From NCBI GenBank assembly GCA_032251435.1, contig JAVVEH010000001.1, forward strand, positions 1 through 64,000: a stretch of DNA of 64,000 nt, written 5' to 3'. Origin of the DNA: JAVVEH01 sp032251435 (GTDB lineage Bacteria; Verrucomicrobiota; Lentisphaeria; Oligosphaerales; MVZH01). Shown piece by piece: positions 1 to 8,188 of the stretch (within the stretch, counting starts at the first letter, position 1; the number at the start of each line of letters is the position of its first letter). Made by a program: the position numbers and the translations under genes. The notes under the pieces are model-generated. The model saw only the letters and a program-made list of their open reading frames with translations, was not told where the DNA came from and searched no databases.

Positions 1-624
1 CAATATTATTCAAGACGAATTCAATTAAAAGATGGGGCAGGTGTGACGCTTACCGTCCTGGGACGCTGGATAAACAGGGATCCGATTGGGGAAGCTCTCG
101 GGGAGGCGCTCTACTCCTTGGTTTCAAATAATCCCATGACCCAAGTGGATTGGCTAGGGTTACTTTCCTGTGAATTCAATATGGAGGCAAAATGGACTAA
201 TGGGCCATCGCTCCGTATAGATGATGTTGATTTGGACTACGACATAAACATGTCTCCTCCGGAACTACTGGATATCGCGCTCAAAATCGCAGGGCGAACA
301 ACGGCAATACCCACCCCGCCAGTGCCAAAGGTCCACATTAACGGAACTGCCACGATGACGGGGACAATTACAGGAGAATTGGATTGCCGTATTACCTGTG
401 GATGCACACATGAGGGGTTAGCTTTCTCAACCGGGGTTGAATGGTCGACGAAGCCGCATGTGAATTTCCAGTTAGCGGGGAGCTTCTTCTACGACAGAAC
501 TTGGGAGCAATTTGCTAAAGATCTACATGATACTGGCATGGGCGTGGCCGATTTTCTCATTTCCACATCCCCCTGCACCTTTAATTCCGTCGATTCCCGG
601 GAAGGCTGCCTGTATCGCCTATAA
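1..624 (+). CDS. RHS/YD-repeat protein, C-terminal part (5' truncated by window)
   Basis: The frame is open from base 1, so the start lies outside the window. It carries the hallmark end of the RHS core (GRWINRDPIGEA followed by NNPMTQVDWLGL), which in this family marks where the conserved shell ends and the variable C-terminal tip begins. Tips of RHS proteins are usually toxins or other effectors delivered to neighbouring cells. After the core about 150 residues follow that I do not recognise; they are rich in Thr/Gly with a CRITCGCT cysteine cluster. The frame stops at 624, but a good continuation exists in the next frame to 823, so this stop is probably the result of a one-base insertion in the C run at 569-573. 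A small membrane protein gene follows. The RHS assignment is firm; the activity of the tip is unknown. Confidence 0.85.
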   Translation, partial: QYYSRRIQLKDGAGVTLTVLGRWINRDPIGEALGEALYSLVSNNPMTQVDWLGLLSCEFNMEAKWTNGPSLRIDDVDLDYDINMSPPELLDIALKIAGRTTAIPTPPVPKVHINGTATMTGTITGELDCRITCGCTHEGLAFSTGVEWSTKPHVNFQLAGSFFYDRTWEQFAKDLHDTGMGVADFLISTSPCTFNSVDSREGCLYRL

Positions 625-823
625 GGTTGCGGGTAAGGTTCGGACTGCAGCCAAATTGAAGAAGTGGCTTTCATCAGCTGTGGTTTGGGAAGATCGCTCC
701 AAAAAGGCAATGTGTTTGGCGGGGTTAATCGGCATCGAAGAATTCAATGCCAAGCTGTCGCATGACATCAGTGAAACTGTGTTTGGCGGGGAAACTAAAT
801 CAAAACTGGAAATTGACTTCTAA
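574..823 (+). pseudogene. frame-displaced last ~83 residues of the RHS tip
   Basis: If one C of the five-C run at 569-573 is removed, the upstream RHS frame passes into this one without a stop and ends at 823. The translated tail (KVAGKVRTAAKLKKWL, then GIEEFNAKLSHDI) reads like normal soluble protein, whereas the unshifted frame ends abruptly within 20 codons. No start codon with a ribosome site precedes this piece, so an independent gene is unlikely. I treat it as the true C-terminus of the RHS protein, displaced by a frameshift that could be real or a sequencing error. No catalytic motif is recognisable. Confidence 0.6.
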
Positions 824-849
824 AAAGAAACCTGCGGAAAATACAGGAC

Positions 850-1059
850 ATGTTCTTAGCTTCCTTTACGATACATAATATCTCAGTGACCGATCTGGTA
901 ATAATAGTTGTGGTTTTGTTCCTTTTCGGTCCACTTACTCTGTCCATTGGCGCAGACTTCATCATCAGCTTCTGCACGGAATGGTGGCATTTTGTCATAC
1001 TGGTATTTGTATTGCTCTGGGCGTTTGTTGGTCTACTTCTCTTACTCGCCCGCAGTTAA
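850..1059 (+). CDS. small two-helix membrane protein, possible immunity partner of the RHS tip
   Basis: This 69-residue product is almost entirely hydrophobic, with two predicted membrane helices (about residues 14-36 and 45-66) and few charges. It starts 26 bases after the shifted RHS frame ends, with only a weak AGGA just before the ATG. In polymorphic toxin loci the gene directly after the toxin tip is typically its immunity gene, and small membrane proteins protect against pore-forming or periplasmic toxins. That role is inferred from position alone; no family is recognised. It could also be a chance ORF in hydrophobic codon usage. Confidence 0.45.
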   Translation: MFLASFTIHNISVTDLVIIVVVLFLFGPLTLSIGADFIISFCTEWWHFVILVFVLLWAFVGLLLLLARS

Positions 1060-1449
1060 TCCCTGCGTTAAAAGCTGATCTTCTGATGTTTAGTATTTTC
1101 ATATTGCGGATTCCGCAAAAATCTTGATCCTGCCACGACCATTTTAACCGCCGGGTTGAAAGCCATCCGCCGCGCTTTATTTTAACCCCATGGTCTGCCC
1201 CATCTCCCAACCCTCTGAGCTACGCCTACGAAGGCGAAGCGAATCTGAAAACGTGTTGGCGGATTTTTTTTCTGTCACTTTCGGCCTACGTTCATACTCG
1301 TAGATTTGGAAGCGGACCAGTCGGCGCCGCGGCGCGGCGGCACCGCCGTCAGGCGGAGGCTGTCATTCCTATGACAGCGGCGCGGTGATTTCCTGCCGTT
1401 CTTTTTTGCCGCAATGCGTTTTCACGATGTCATGATGTCACGCCACAAA
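1060..1449. other. intergenic region with a GC-rich hairpin
   Basis: I see no gene here. Bases 1321-1360 are a run of GGCGCC/CCGCC-type inverted words, followed by a perfect 8-bp stem with a 4-base loop (GCTGTCAT/ATGACAGC, 1359-1378). It has no T tract, so it is not an intrinsic terminator. The CCGCC/GGCGG words resemble those at 9476-9543 and 20690-20706. Confidence 0.5.
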
Positions 1450-1450
1450 A

Positions 1451-1484
1451 CGAAAAAGGCGCTCCCCGCACAGCGGGAAGCGCC
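1451..1484 (-). terminator. intrinsic terminator after groEL
   Basis: Read on the minus strand this is a 12-bp stem (GGCGCTTCCCGC paired with GCGGGGAGCGCC, one G-T pair) with a 3-base loop, followed immediately by TTTTTCG. It lies 34 bases after the groEL stop and is a textbook end for the dnaK-groES-groEL transcript. Confidence 0.9.
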
Positions 1485-1517
1485 TGATCGTTAAGCGTTA
1501 TTGTAAACCTGAACGGC

Positions 1518-3149
1518 TTACATCATACCGCCCATGCCGCCCATGCCGCCGCCACCGGCGGGCATCGGGGGCTCTTCTTTCGGAATGTCTGTGATCAGGC
1601 ATTCGGTCGTGACCAGCAGGCCGGCCACGGAAGCGGCGTCCTGAAGAGCGGTGCGTTCGACCTTGGTCGGGTCGATGATGCCGGCTTTGAGCATGTCAAC
1701 ATAGACATCCTCAGCCGCGTCGTAACCCATGCTGCCTTCCATCTCCTTGACCTTCTGCACCACAACCGCGCCTTCAACGCCGGCGTTGGCGGCGATCTGG
1801 TACAAGGGTGATTCAACCGCGCGTTTGATGATATTCACACCAATGGCTTCGTCGCCAGTGACATCCAGGCTGTCCAGCGCGGCGGACGCGCGCATAAGAG
1901 CGACTCCACCACCGGGAACAATACCTTCTTCCACGGCGGCGCGGGTGGCGTGCAAAGCGTCTTCCACACGGGCTTTCTTTTCTTTCATCTCAGTTTCAGT
2001 CGCGGCGCCGACATTGATGACCGCCACACCGCCGGCCAACTTGGCCAGACGTTCCTGAAGCTTTTCACGGTCGTAATCACTGGTGGTCTCAGCAATCTGT
2101 TTCCGGATTTGCTTGACGCGACCGGCGATGTCTTTTTGGCTGCCTTCACCTTCGACAATGGTCGTGGTTTCTTTTTCAACCGTGATCCGTTTGGCGGAAC
2201 CAAGCTGGTCCATGGTCACGCTGTCAAGCTTGATACCCAGATCTTCCGTGATGCAAGTGCCGCCAGTCAGCACGGCGATGTCTTCCAGCATGGCTTTACG
2301 GCGATCGCCGAAACCAGGCGCTTTAACGGCGCAGACATTCAGCATCCCGCGCAGTTTGTTGACAACCAGCGTGGCCAGGGCTTCACCTTCGATATCTTCA
2401 GCGATAATCAAGAAGGGTTTGCCAGCTTGAGCGACTTTTTGCAACAGGGGCAGGAGGTCTTGAAGATTGCTGATCTTCTTCTCGTGAATAAGAATCATCG
2501 CGTCTTCAAGAACCGTTTCCATGTTCTCGGAATCCGTCACGAAGTAGGGGCTCAGATAGCCCTTGTCGAACTGCATGCCTTCGACCACATCGAGCGTGGT
2601 TTCGATGGTTTTAGCTTCTTCAACTGTGATCGTCCCGTCTTTGCCGACCTTGTCCATGGCGTCGGCGATGATCGCGCCGATAGTGGCTTCACCATTGGCG
2701 GAAATCGTGGCGACCTGAGCGATTTGCGCACGGTCGGCGACCGGTGTGCTCATTTCGGAAAGCCGCCCGACGATCGCTTCAACCGCCTTGTCAATTCCCC
2801 GTTTCAGACACATGGGATTCGCCCCGGCGGTCACATTTTTCAGCCCTTCGCGGAAAATGGCTTCCGCCAGAACCGTCGCGGTGGTGGTCCCGTCGCCGGC
2901 GATGTCGGATGTTTTGCTGGCCACTTCGCGGACCATTTGAGCGCCCATGTTTTCAAAGGGATCTTCCAATTCGATCTCTTTAGCGACACTGACACCGTCC
3001 TTGGTGACAGTCGGAGAACCGAATTTCTTGTCCAGAACCACGTTACGGCCTTTGGGGCCGAGAGTGGTTTTGACAGCGCGGCTGAGTTTGCTGACACCGG
3101 CCATCAGAGCCTGGCGGCATTTGTCATCGTAGATAAGCTGTTTAGCCAT
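1518..3149 (-). CDS. groL: 60 kDa chaperonin GroEL
   Basis: Full-length GroEL of 543 residues, the ATP-driven folding chamber of the cytosol. The start MAKQLIYDD, the ATP-binding GDGTTTATVLAE around residue 86, the equatorial and apical domains and the Gly-Met-rich tail (GGGMGGMGGMM) are all present. An AGAGGA ribosome site precedes the ATG. It follows groES by 56 bases on the same strand, and dnaK lies just upstream of groES, so the three probably share a transcript that ends at the terminator at 1451-1484. Nothing suggests a divergent paralogue. Confidence 0.98.
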   Translation of the reverse strand: MAKQLIYDDKCRQALMAGVSKLSRAVKTTLGPKGRNVVLDKKFGSPTVTKDGVSVAKEIELEDPFENMGAQMVREVASKTSDIAGDGTTTATVLAEAIFREGLKNVTAGANPMCLKRGIDKAVEAIVGRLSEMSTPVADRAQIAQVATISANGEATIGAIIADAMDKVGKDGTITVEEAKTIETTLDVVEGMQFDKGYLSPYFVTDSENMETVLEDAMILIHEKKISNLQDLLPLLQKVAQAGKPFLIIAEDIEGEALATLVVNKLRGMLNVCAVKAPGFGDRRKAMLEDIAVLTGGTCITEDLGIKLDSVTMDQLGSAKRITVEKETTTIVEGEGSQKDIAGRVKQIRKQIAETTSDYDREKLQERLAKLAGGVAVINVGAATETEMKEKKARVEDALHATRAAVEEGIVPGGGVALMRASAALDSLDVTGDEAIGVNIIKRAVESPLYQIAANAGVEGAVVVQKVKEMEGSMGYDAAEDVYVDMLKAGIIDPTKVERTALQDAASVAGLLVTTECLITDIPKEEPPMPAGGGGMGGMGGMM

Positions 3150-3205
3150 GATTTACACGTTCCTCTTTTTGCTTGATTACTCAGTTAGAATTGGCTAGTT
3201 AGCCC

Positions 3206-3502
3206 TTATTTCACCACTGCGAGAATGTCACTGGCATTGAGAATTTTGTACTCTTCGCCGTCGAGCTTTATTTCTGTCCCGCCATATTTGGAGGTCAGCA
3301 CTTTGTCACCCACCTTGACTTCGAAGGGAACTTTCTTCCCGTCGTCATCCGTCTTCCCAGTGCCCAAAGCGATAACTTCCGCCTCCTGGGGTTTTTCTTT
3401 CGCACTGTCAGGAATGATGATTCCTCCGAGCGCCACTTCCTTTTCTTCCTCGATTGCTTTGACCAGCACGCGGTCACCGAGAGGTTGGATTTTGATAGCC
3501 AT
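3206..3502 (-). CDS. groS: 10 kDa co-chaperonin GroES
   Basis: A 98-residue GroES that caps the GroEL ring. It starts MAIKIQPLGDRVLVKAIEEE, has the mobile-loop region GGIIIPDSAKEKPQEAEVIALG, and the later KVLTSKYGGTEI segment, all typical. AGGAG lies 12 bases before the ATG. It sits between dnaK (90 bases upstream) and groEL (56 bases downstream), all on the minus strand. A strong hairpin at 3574-3593 sits between dnaK and groES and could set the ratio of the two messages. Confidence 0.98.
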   Translation of the reverse strand: MAIKIQPLGDRVLVKAIEEEKEVALGGIIIPDSAKEKPQEAEVIALGTGKTDDDGKKVPFEVKVGDKVLTSKYGGTEIKLDGEEYKILNASDILAVVK

Positions 3503-3573
3503 GTCTTTCTTGTCTCCTGTTTTGAGAATACGACTTAGGTTCGGCGGAGAGAGGACAACCCGTCCCCTCCCCT

Positions 3574-3593
3574 GAGCCGGCTTGAGCCGGCTC
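3574..3593 (-). other. hairpin at the dnaK stop codon
   Basis: A 9-bp perfect inverted repeat (GAGCCGGCT/AGCCGGCTC, separated by two bases) abuts the dnaK stop codon. On the minus strand it is followed by a G-rich stretch rather than a T tract, so it is more likely an mRNA-stability or processing element within a dnaK-groES-groEL message than a terminator. Confidence 0.55.
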
Positions 3594-5512
3594 TACTTGT
3601 CGTCGTCAACCATTTCAAAATCGGCGTCAATCACGCCGTCATCATCCGCTTTTCCCGCCTTGGATTCCGCCTCCGGCGCGGGGCCTCCGGCGGCGCCGGG
3701 TTCCCCTTGGGGAGCGGCGTTTTTGTACATTTCCTCGGCGAACTTGTGCATTTTGCTCTGGACCTCTTCCATGATCCGCTTCATCCGGTCCGTGTCATCC
3801 GCCTCAATGGCCTTTTTCAGATCGGCGACGGCTTCCTCAACCGGTTTTTTCACATCATCCGGAATCTTCTCGCCATGTTCAGACAACTGCTTTTCGGTTT
3901 GGTAGACAAAGCTGTCGGCCTGGTTTTTCACTTCCACTTTTTCTTTACGGGCTTTGTCCTCATCCGCATGGGCCTCAGCGTCTTTAACCATCGTGTTGAT
4001 TTCGTCTTCGCTCAAGCCGGAGCTGGCGGTGATCGTGATCTTCTGCTCTTTGCCCGTGCCTAAATCTTTGGCGGAAACGTTCAGAATACCGTTGGCGTCG
4101 ATATCGAAGGTCACTTCAATCTGCGGCACGCCACGCGGCGCGGCGGGAATGCCTTCCAAGTGGAATTTGCCAATTGTTTTGTTGGCGGACGCCATTTCCC
4201 GCTCGCCCTGCAACACGTGAATTTCGACCGAGGGCTGATTGTCAGACGCGGTGCTGAAAATTTCATTTTTCCGGGTCGGGATTGTGGTGTTTCGCTCAAT
4301 CATGCGGGTAAACACCCCGCCCATGGTCTCGATCCCCAGCGACAGCGGGGTCACATCAAGAAGCAAAACATCCTCGACATCCCCCTTAAGCACGCCACCT
4401 TGAATCGAGGCGCCAATAGCCACCACTTCATCCGGATTCACCCCTTTGTGCGGGGCCCGTTTGAACACCTCCTCGGCCAGGGACTGCACCCTCGGCATCC
4501 GGGTCATCCCGCCAACAAGAATCACCTCGTTGATGTCCGACGCGCTCAACCCGGCGTCTTTTAAACAACTGTTACAGGGAGCGGCGCTCCGAGCCACCAG
4601 CCCCTCAACCAACTGCTCATACTTCGACCGGCTCAGGGTCTCAGTCAAATGCTTGGGGCCGCTGGTGTCAGCGGTGATGAAGGGCAGATTGATTTCAGTG
4701 CTTTGACTGGAAGACAATTCGCATTTAGCCTTTTCAGCGGCTTCCTTCAACCGTTGCAACGCCATCGGGTCCTGGCGCAGATTAACGGTGTTTTCCTTCT
4801 TAAAACTCTCAACCATCCAATCGATGATGGCTTCATCAAAATCATCTCCGCCCAAGTGGGTGTCCCCATTGGTGGCTTTCACCTCAAAAACCCCGTCACC
4901 AATTTCTAAGACGCTGATGTCAAAGGTGCCCCCACCCAAGTCATAGATGGCGATCTTCTCGTCTTTCTTCTTGTCAAGCCCATAGGCCAACGAGGCGGCG
5001 GTCGGCTCGTTAATAATCCGCTTAACTTCCAAACCGGCGATCTTGCCGGCGTCTTTCGTCGCCTGGCGCTGGCTGTCATTGAAATAAGCCGGCACCGTGA
5101 TAACCGCCTCGGAAATGCTTTCGCCAAGATAGGCTTCAGCGTCAGTTTTAAGCTTTTGCAGAATCATGGCGGAAATTTCCGGTGGAGAATAGGTTTTATC
5201 CTCCACCTGGATATGGGCGTCGCCATTGGCGGCTTTCACCACCTTGTAGGGAACGAGATGAATCTCGTGTTCCACTTCGGCGAATTTCCGACCCATAAAA
5301 CGTTTCACGGAAAAAATCGTGTTGTGCGGATTCGTCACCGCCTGCCGTTTGGCGGTCGCGCCAACCAGCCGTTCGCCACTCTTGGTGAACGCCACGACGG
5401 AAGGTGTTGTGCGGTTTCCCTCGGCGTTGGGGATGACGACCGATTCGCCGCCTTCCATAACAGCCATGCACGAATTCGTCGTGCCCAAATCGATACCAAG
5501 TATTTTACTCAT
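3593..5512 (-). CDS. dnaK: chaperone protein DnaK (Hsp70)
   Basis: A 639-residue Hsp70. The start MSKILGIDLGTTNSC is chosen because AAGGAG lies nine bases upstream; the frame is open further 5' but that extension has no Hsp70 character. The ATPase domain shows the first phosphate loop, the IYDLGGGTFD motif and the VILVGGMTRMP motif, followed by the substrate-binding domain and a lid ending in an acidic tail (DDDGVIDADFEMVDDDK). No grpE or dnaJ adjoins it; instead groES and groEL follow. The upstream region has a sigma-54-type promoter at 5615-5631. Confidence 0.98.
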   Translation of the reverse strand: MSKILGIDLGTTNSCMAVMEGGESVVIPNAEGNRTTPSVVAFTKSGERLVGATAKRQAVTNPHNTIFSVKRFMGRKFAEVEHEIHLVPYKVVKAANGDAHIQVEDKTYSPPEISAMILQKLKTDAEAYLGESISEAVITVPAYFNDSQRQATKDAGKIAGLEVKRIINEPTAASLAYGLDKKKDEKIAIYDLGGGTFDISVLEIGDGVFEVKATNGDTHLGGDDFDEAIIDWMVESFKKENTVNLRQDPMALQRLKEAAEKAKCELSSSQSTEINLPFITADTSGPKHLTETLSRSKYEQLVEGLVARSAAPCNSCLKDAGLSASDINEVILVGGMTRMPRVQSLAEEVFKRAPHKGVNPDEVVAIGASIQGGVLKGDVEDVLLLDVTPLSLGIETMGGVFTRMIERNTTIPTRKNEIFSTASDNQPSVEIHVLQGEREMASANKTIGKFHLEGIPAAPRGVPQIEVTFDIDANGILNVSAKDLGTGKEQKITITASSGLSEDEINTMVKDAEAHADEDKARKEKVEVKNQADSFVYQTEKQLSEHGEKIPDDVKKPVEEAVADLKKAIEADDTDRMKRIMEEVQSKMHKFAEEMYKNAAPQGEPGAAGGPAPEAESKAGKADDDGVIDADFEMVDDDK

Positions 5513-5614
5513 TTTAAAAGCTCCTTGTTCGCGCCGCGGCTCAGGCGAACCATGCGCCACGGTCACTGAGTCATCGTATTTTCCCATGTGATTTACACGA
5601 GTGCCGCATTCGTT

Positions 5615-5631
5615 AAGCAACGATAGTGCCA
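5615..5631 (-). promoter_or_regulatory. sigma-54 (RpoN)-type promoter for dnaK
   Basis: On the minus strand the sequence reads TGGCAC-N5-TTGCTT, a perfect match to the -24/-12 consensus including the invariant GG-N10-GC spacing. The predicted start would be near 5605, giving a leader of about 90 bases to the dnaK ATG. I found no CIRCE element or clear heat-shock sigma promoter in the same region. The match is seen directly; function is inferred. Confidence 0.6.
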
Positions 5632-5738
5632 CGATGTTAGGCAATCAATCATAAAAACTTATTTTTAAACGGTTTAAAAAAATTGGAAATCCATGTTATG
5701 CCACTGGGAACGTCATTTTTCCAACGCTCCTGGCACAA

Positions 5739-5769
5739 ACTGTGACACAGTGCGCCAATGTGACACAGT
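5739..5769. promoter_or_regulatory. paired palindromes, candidate enhancer sites upstream of dnaK
   Basis: ACTGTGACACAGT at 5739-5751 is a perfect palindrome around a central A, and AATGTGACACAGT at 5757-5769 repeats it with one mismatch, 18 bases centre to centre. They lie about 135-165 bases upstream of the predicted sigma-54 start of dnaK, the usual distance for binding sites of enhancer-binding activators, with an A/T-rich stretch (5648-5690) between. Apart from these signals I see nothing coding between the dnaK start and 6135. Confidence 0.5.
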
Positions 5770-6135
5770 CACTCGACACGGGTTCTGCCTTCCCATATGC
5801 GGGACCGCGGCTGACGATAACGATTTCGCTCTCTACGCTCAGATCCGTGTCCGCTATGCGCCGCGCCGACTTTAAACCAGGACGCGCCATCCATAATCAT
5901 TATTCTTGACCACCGGAAAGCGCCATCGATCTTTTTCACAATTCCCCGCCAAGTAAAGCGCAACCGCCGCTTGAGACTCAGACTTTCCGTGTTAAGTTTC
6001 TGTTTTTCAACGGGTAATTCCCATGTCCGCCTTTCTTCAGCCCCCCGGCCCTGAAAAAGATCGCGGTCTTCATTACCCCAGTAACAACTTTTAACGGCCC
6101 GTGTGCTGGCATCGACAGGCTCAGGAGACATCATT

Positions 6136-8127
6136 TTGAACAAGTCATTAGGCAATATAGGCGATCTTTTCCCGGACAAAAACGTTCGGTGCCGAGTGCG
6201 TGGCTGCTCGAATAGTTGGCACATGGCGGGTGAGGAAGCGGTGAAACGCTTAGCCTCTAAAGATCCTGAACTGCCCGAACGCATGTGTGAAGAGTGTTAT
6301 CAAAAATACCTGACCCTCACGGATCAAGCGGTCGCATGCGCTAAACCCGGTTGCTCGAACACGTGGACCTGGACCCGTTTTCAACAGTTGGCCGCCGCCA
6401 GCCGCGGACACGACAAACCACCCCGTCATCTTTGTCCCGAATGCCAAAAGGGCCTTAATGACTTGACTGATAAAGAGATGCCTTGCCGGATGAAGGGATG
6501 CGATCAGACGTGGATCTGGTCCCGCCAGCAGCAGATGGCCTGGGAAAAAGACAAGCCCCCCACGCGTTTGTGCCAAAGATGCTTCGCCCGTTTGAAACAA
6601 TACCAAGACCGGGAATTTGACTGCCGGGTGCGCGGGTGCGGGAAAAAGTGGGTGTGGAGCGCCTATCAGCAACTCGAACATGAGATCCGCGGCAAGGATC
6701 CGGACAAGCCACCGCGGCGCATGTGCCAAGACTGCGCGGACAAGCTGCGGAGTCTGCGGGACAAAGAACTGCCGTGTAAAATTCGTGAATGCTCACGCGT
6801 GTGGCAATGGAGCGCCTACGCCCAGCTCGAACATCTCATCAGCGGCAAATCCTTGGACGATGTCCCGGAACGCCTCTGTCAAGCCTGTTTTGACTTTTAC
6901 CGTCAGACCCGGGACACCCAACGCTCCTGCAAGATGAAAGGATGTGACGGCACATGGACCTATGGCAAGGGCTGGCAACTCCGCGACTGGCTGAAAGGCC
7001 GTGAGCACCCTCCTTCCATGATGTGCGACAGCTGTCGGGAACATCTGAAAGAATTAGCGCCTGTGGAAAAACCCTGCGCCGTCCCGGGCTGTGAGGGTGT
7101 CTGGGTGTATGAGCCCGCTGATCAGCTTAAAGACGAGCGCTCCGGACGCCGGGAACCCCGGACCAGGCGCTGTCCGGAATGCGAGGCGTTTCTTCGTGAC
7201 CACGCCTTTGAAAACGTCCCCTGCCAAGGATGTCAGAAAGACATTCCCTGGTCACCCTATGAGCAATTGCTGGTGGCGAAAGGCACATTCGCCAAACCGA
7301 CATTGTGCGCCGATTGCGGCGGAAAAAATTTACCGGAGTCCCAGCCGATGCTGCCGCCGAAGACAGAACATCACCCCGTGGTGCGCGTCCCGACCGGCGG
7401 ACGCTGGGGCAGTGATCCGGCCATCGCCGCCTGGCCGGCCAGAATGGATCACACCGTTATCGAAAAAGCCGAGAAGGCCAATATCCGCATTGTCGCTCTG
7501 GGCGATGACTTGACCTGGTCTAATGATGACATTGAAAAATCATGGCCCTTTCTTCTTGAGAAAAAATTGAATGAGAAACTGGCCGACAGCGGGCGGACGG
7601 CCGTGGTGATCAACGCCGGCATTCCAGGGACGAACAGCCGCCAAGGCTTGATTCGGCTTGCCCGGGATGTCTTCCCCTTTAAACCCGATGTCACACTGGT
7701 CTCTTTCGCTTACGGCGATGCCATTTTGGACATTCGCGGGGATCGCTGGCACCCCCTTTTGGAAGACACCGAAGTGGAAAAAGCCATGGCCCAATTAATC
7801 AAAAAGTTGAAACAAGCCTCTCTGCCTGTTCTCTATTGGACCACAAATCCCATGTTTCCGGAAAACCGTGAACTGCCAAAGCAACTGAACGGATGGGCTC
7901 AGGCGCAGGAGGCCAGAAAGTCGCATATGCTGGCTCACGCCTTGCGGGTTTGTAAAGAGGAGGACGTGCCCGTATTGGAACTCCGCGCCCGCTTCGAAGT
8001 CAATGGTGAAAGCAGCGCCAAAAAGTGGATGGCGGATTGGCTGAACCATAATCTCAGCGGCGCCAAAAACATCGCGACGTGGATCTGCGGCGAACTGATG
8101 ACACGCTATTTTAATAATGAACCCTGA
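6136..8127 (+). CDS. eight-unit zinc-finger-like array fused to a degenerate SGNH hydrolase domain
   Basis: 663 residues from a TTG start, chosen because AGGAGA sits eight bases before it; an in-frame GTG at 6103 lacks such a site. Residues 17-401 form eight units of about 48 residues, each C-x4-C near the start, a W-x-W/Y, a QL, then C-x2-C (for example CRVRGCGKKWVW ... CQDC); the eighth has CxxC twice. This predicts eight four-cysteine zinc sites. Residues 448-663 resemble an SGNH/GDSL domain (IRIVALGDDLTW, VVINAGIPGTNSRQGL, DWLNHNLSG). The catalytic Ser of GDS is Asp (GDD, residue 458, codon 7507-7509), and the His position of DxxH is Asn with His one place later, so esterase activity is doubtful. 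No signal peptide is seen. tolQ/exbB starts 61 bases after the stop. Function unknown; I know of no described family with this architecture. Confidence 0.75.
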   Translation: MNKSLGNIGDLFPDKNVRCRVRGCSNSWHMAGEEAVKRLASKDPELPERMCEECYQKYLTLTDQAVACAKPGCSNTWTWTRFQQLAAASRGHDKPPRHLCPECQKGLNDLTDKEMPCRMKGCDQTWIWSRQQQMAWEKDKPPTRLCQRCFARLKQYQDREFDCRVRGCGKKWVWSAYQQLEHEIRGKDPDKPPRRMCQDCADKLRSLRDKELPCKIRECSRVWQWSAYAQLEHLISGKSLDDVPERLCQACFDFYRQTRDTQRSCKMKGCDGTWTYGKGWQLRDWLKGREHPPSMMCDSCREHLKELAPVEKPCAVPGCEGVWVYEPADQLKDERSGRREPRTRRCPECEAFLRDHAFENVPCQGCQKDIPWSPYEQLLVAKGTFAKPTLCADCGGKNLPESQPMLPPKTEHHPVVRVPTGGRWGSDPAIAAWPARMDHTVIEKAEKANIRIVALGDDLTWSNDDIEKSWPFLLEKKLNEKLADSGRTAVVINAGIPGTNSRQGLIRLARDVFPFKPDVTLVSFAYGDAILDIRGDRWHPLLEDTEVEKAMAQLIKKLKQASLPVLYWTTNPMFPENRELPKQLNGWAQAQEARKSHMLAHALRVCKEEDVPVLELRARFEVNGESSAKKWMADWLNHNLSGAKNIATWICGELMTRYFNNEP

Positions 8128-8176
8128 AACGTGAAAACCGTGAAAACGTGAAAACGTGACCGGACACCGGACACCA
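8128..8176 (+). repeat. short tandem words before tolQ
   Basis: Four imperfect copies of GTGAAAAC are followed by two copies of CGGACACC between the zinc-finger gene and the exbB/tolQ start. They carry no clear ribosome site; the proton-channel ATG at 8189 has only weak upstream pairing. Confidence 0.6.
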
Positions 8177-8188
8177 AACCCAGCGCCC

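Noticed and set aside
1950..3176. 408-residue plus-strand ORF
   Set aside because: It lies entirely opposite groEL; composition is that of a complement frame, with no recognisable domain or ribosome site.
5513..5700. CIRCE heat-shock operator upstream of dnaK
   Set aside because: I looked for TTAGCACTC-N9-GAGTGCTAA; only isolated GAGTGC-like pieces occur, without the inverted partner.
5769..6284. 171-residue minus-strand ORF upstream of dnaK
   Set aside because: No domain, no ribosome site, overlaps the start of the zinc-finger gene and the dnaK control region.
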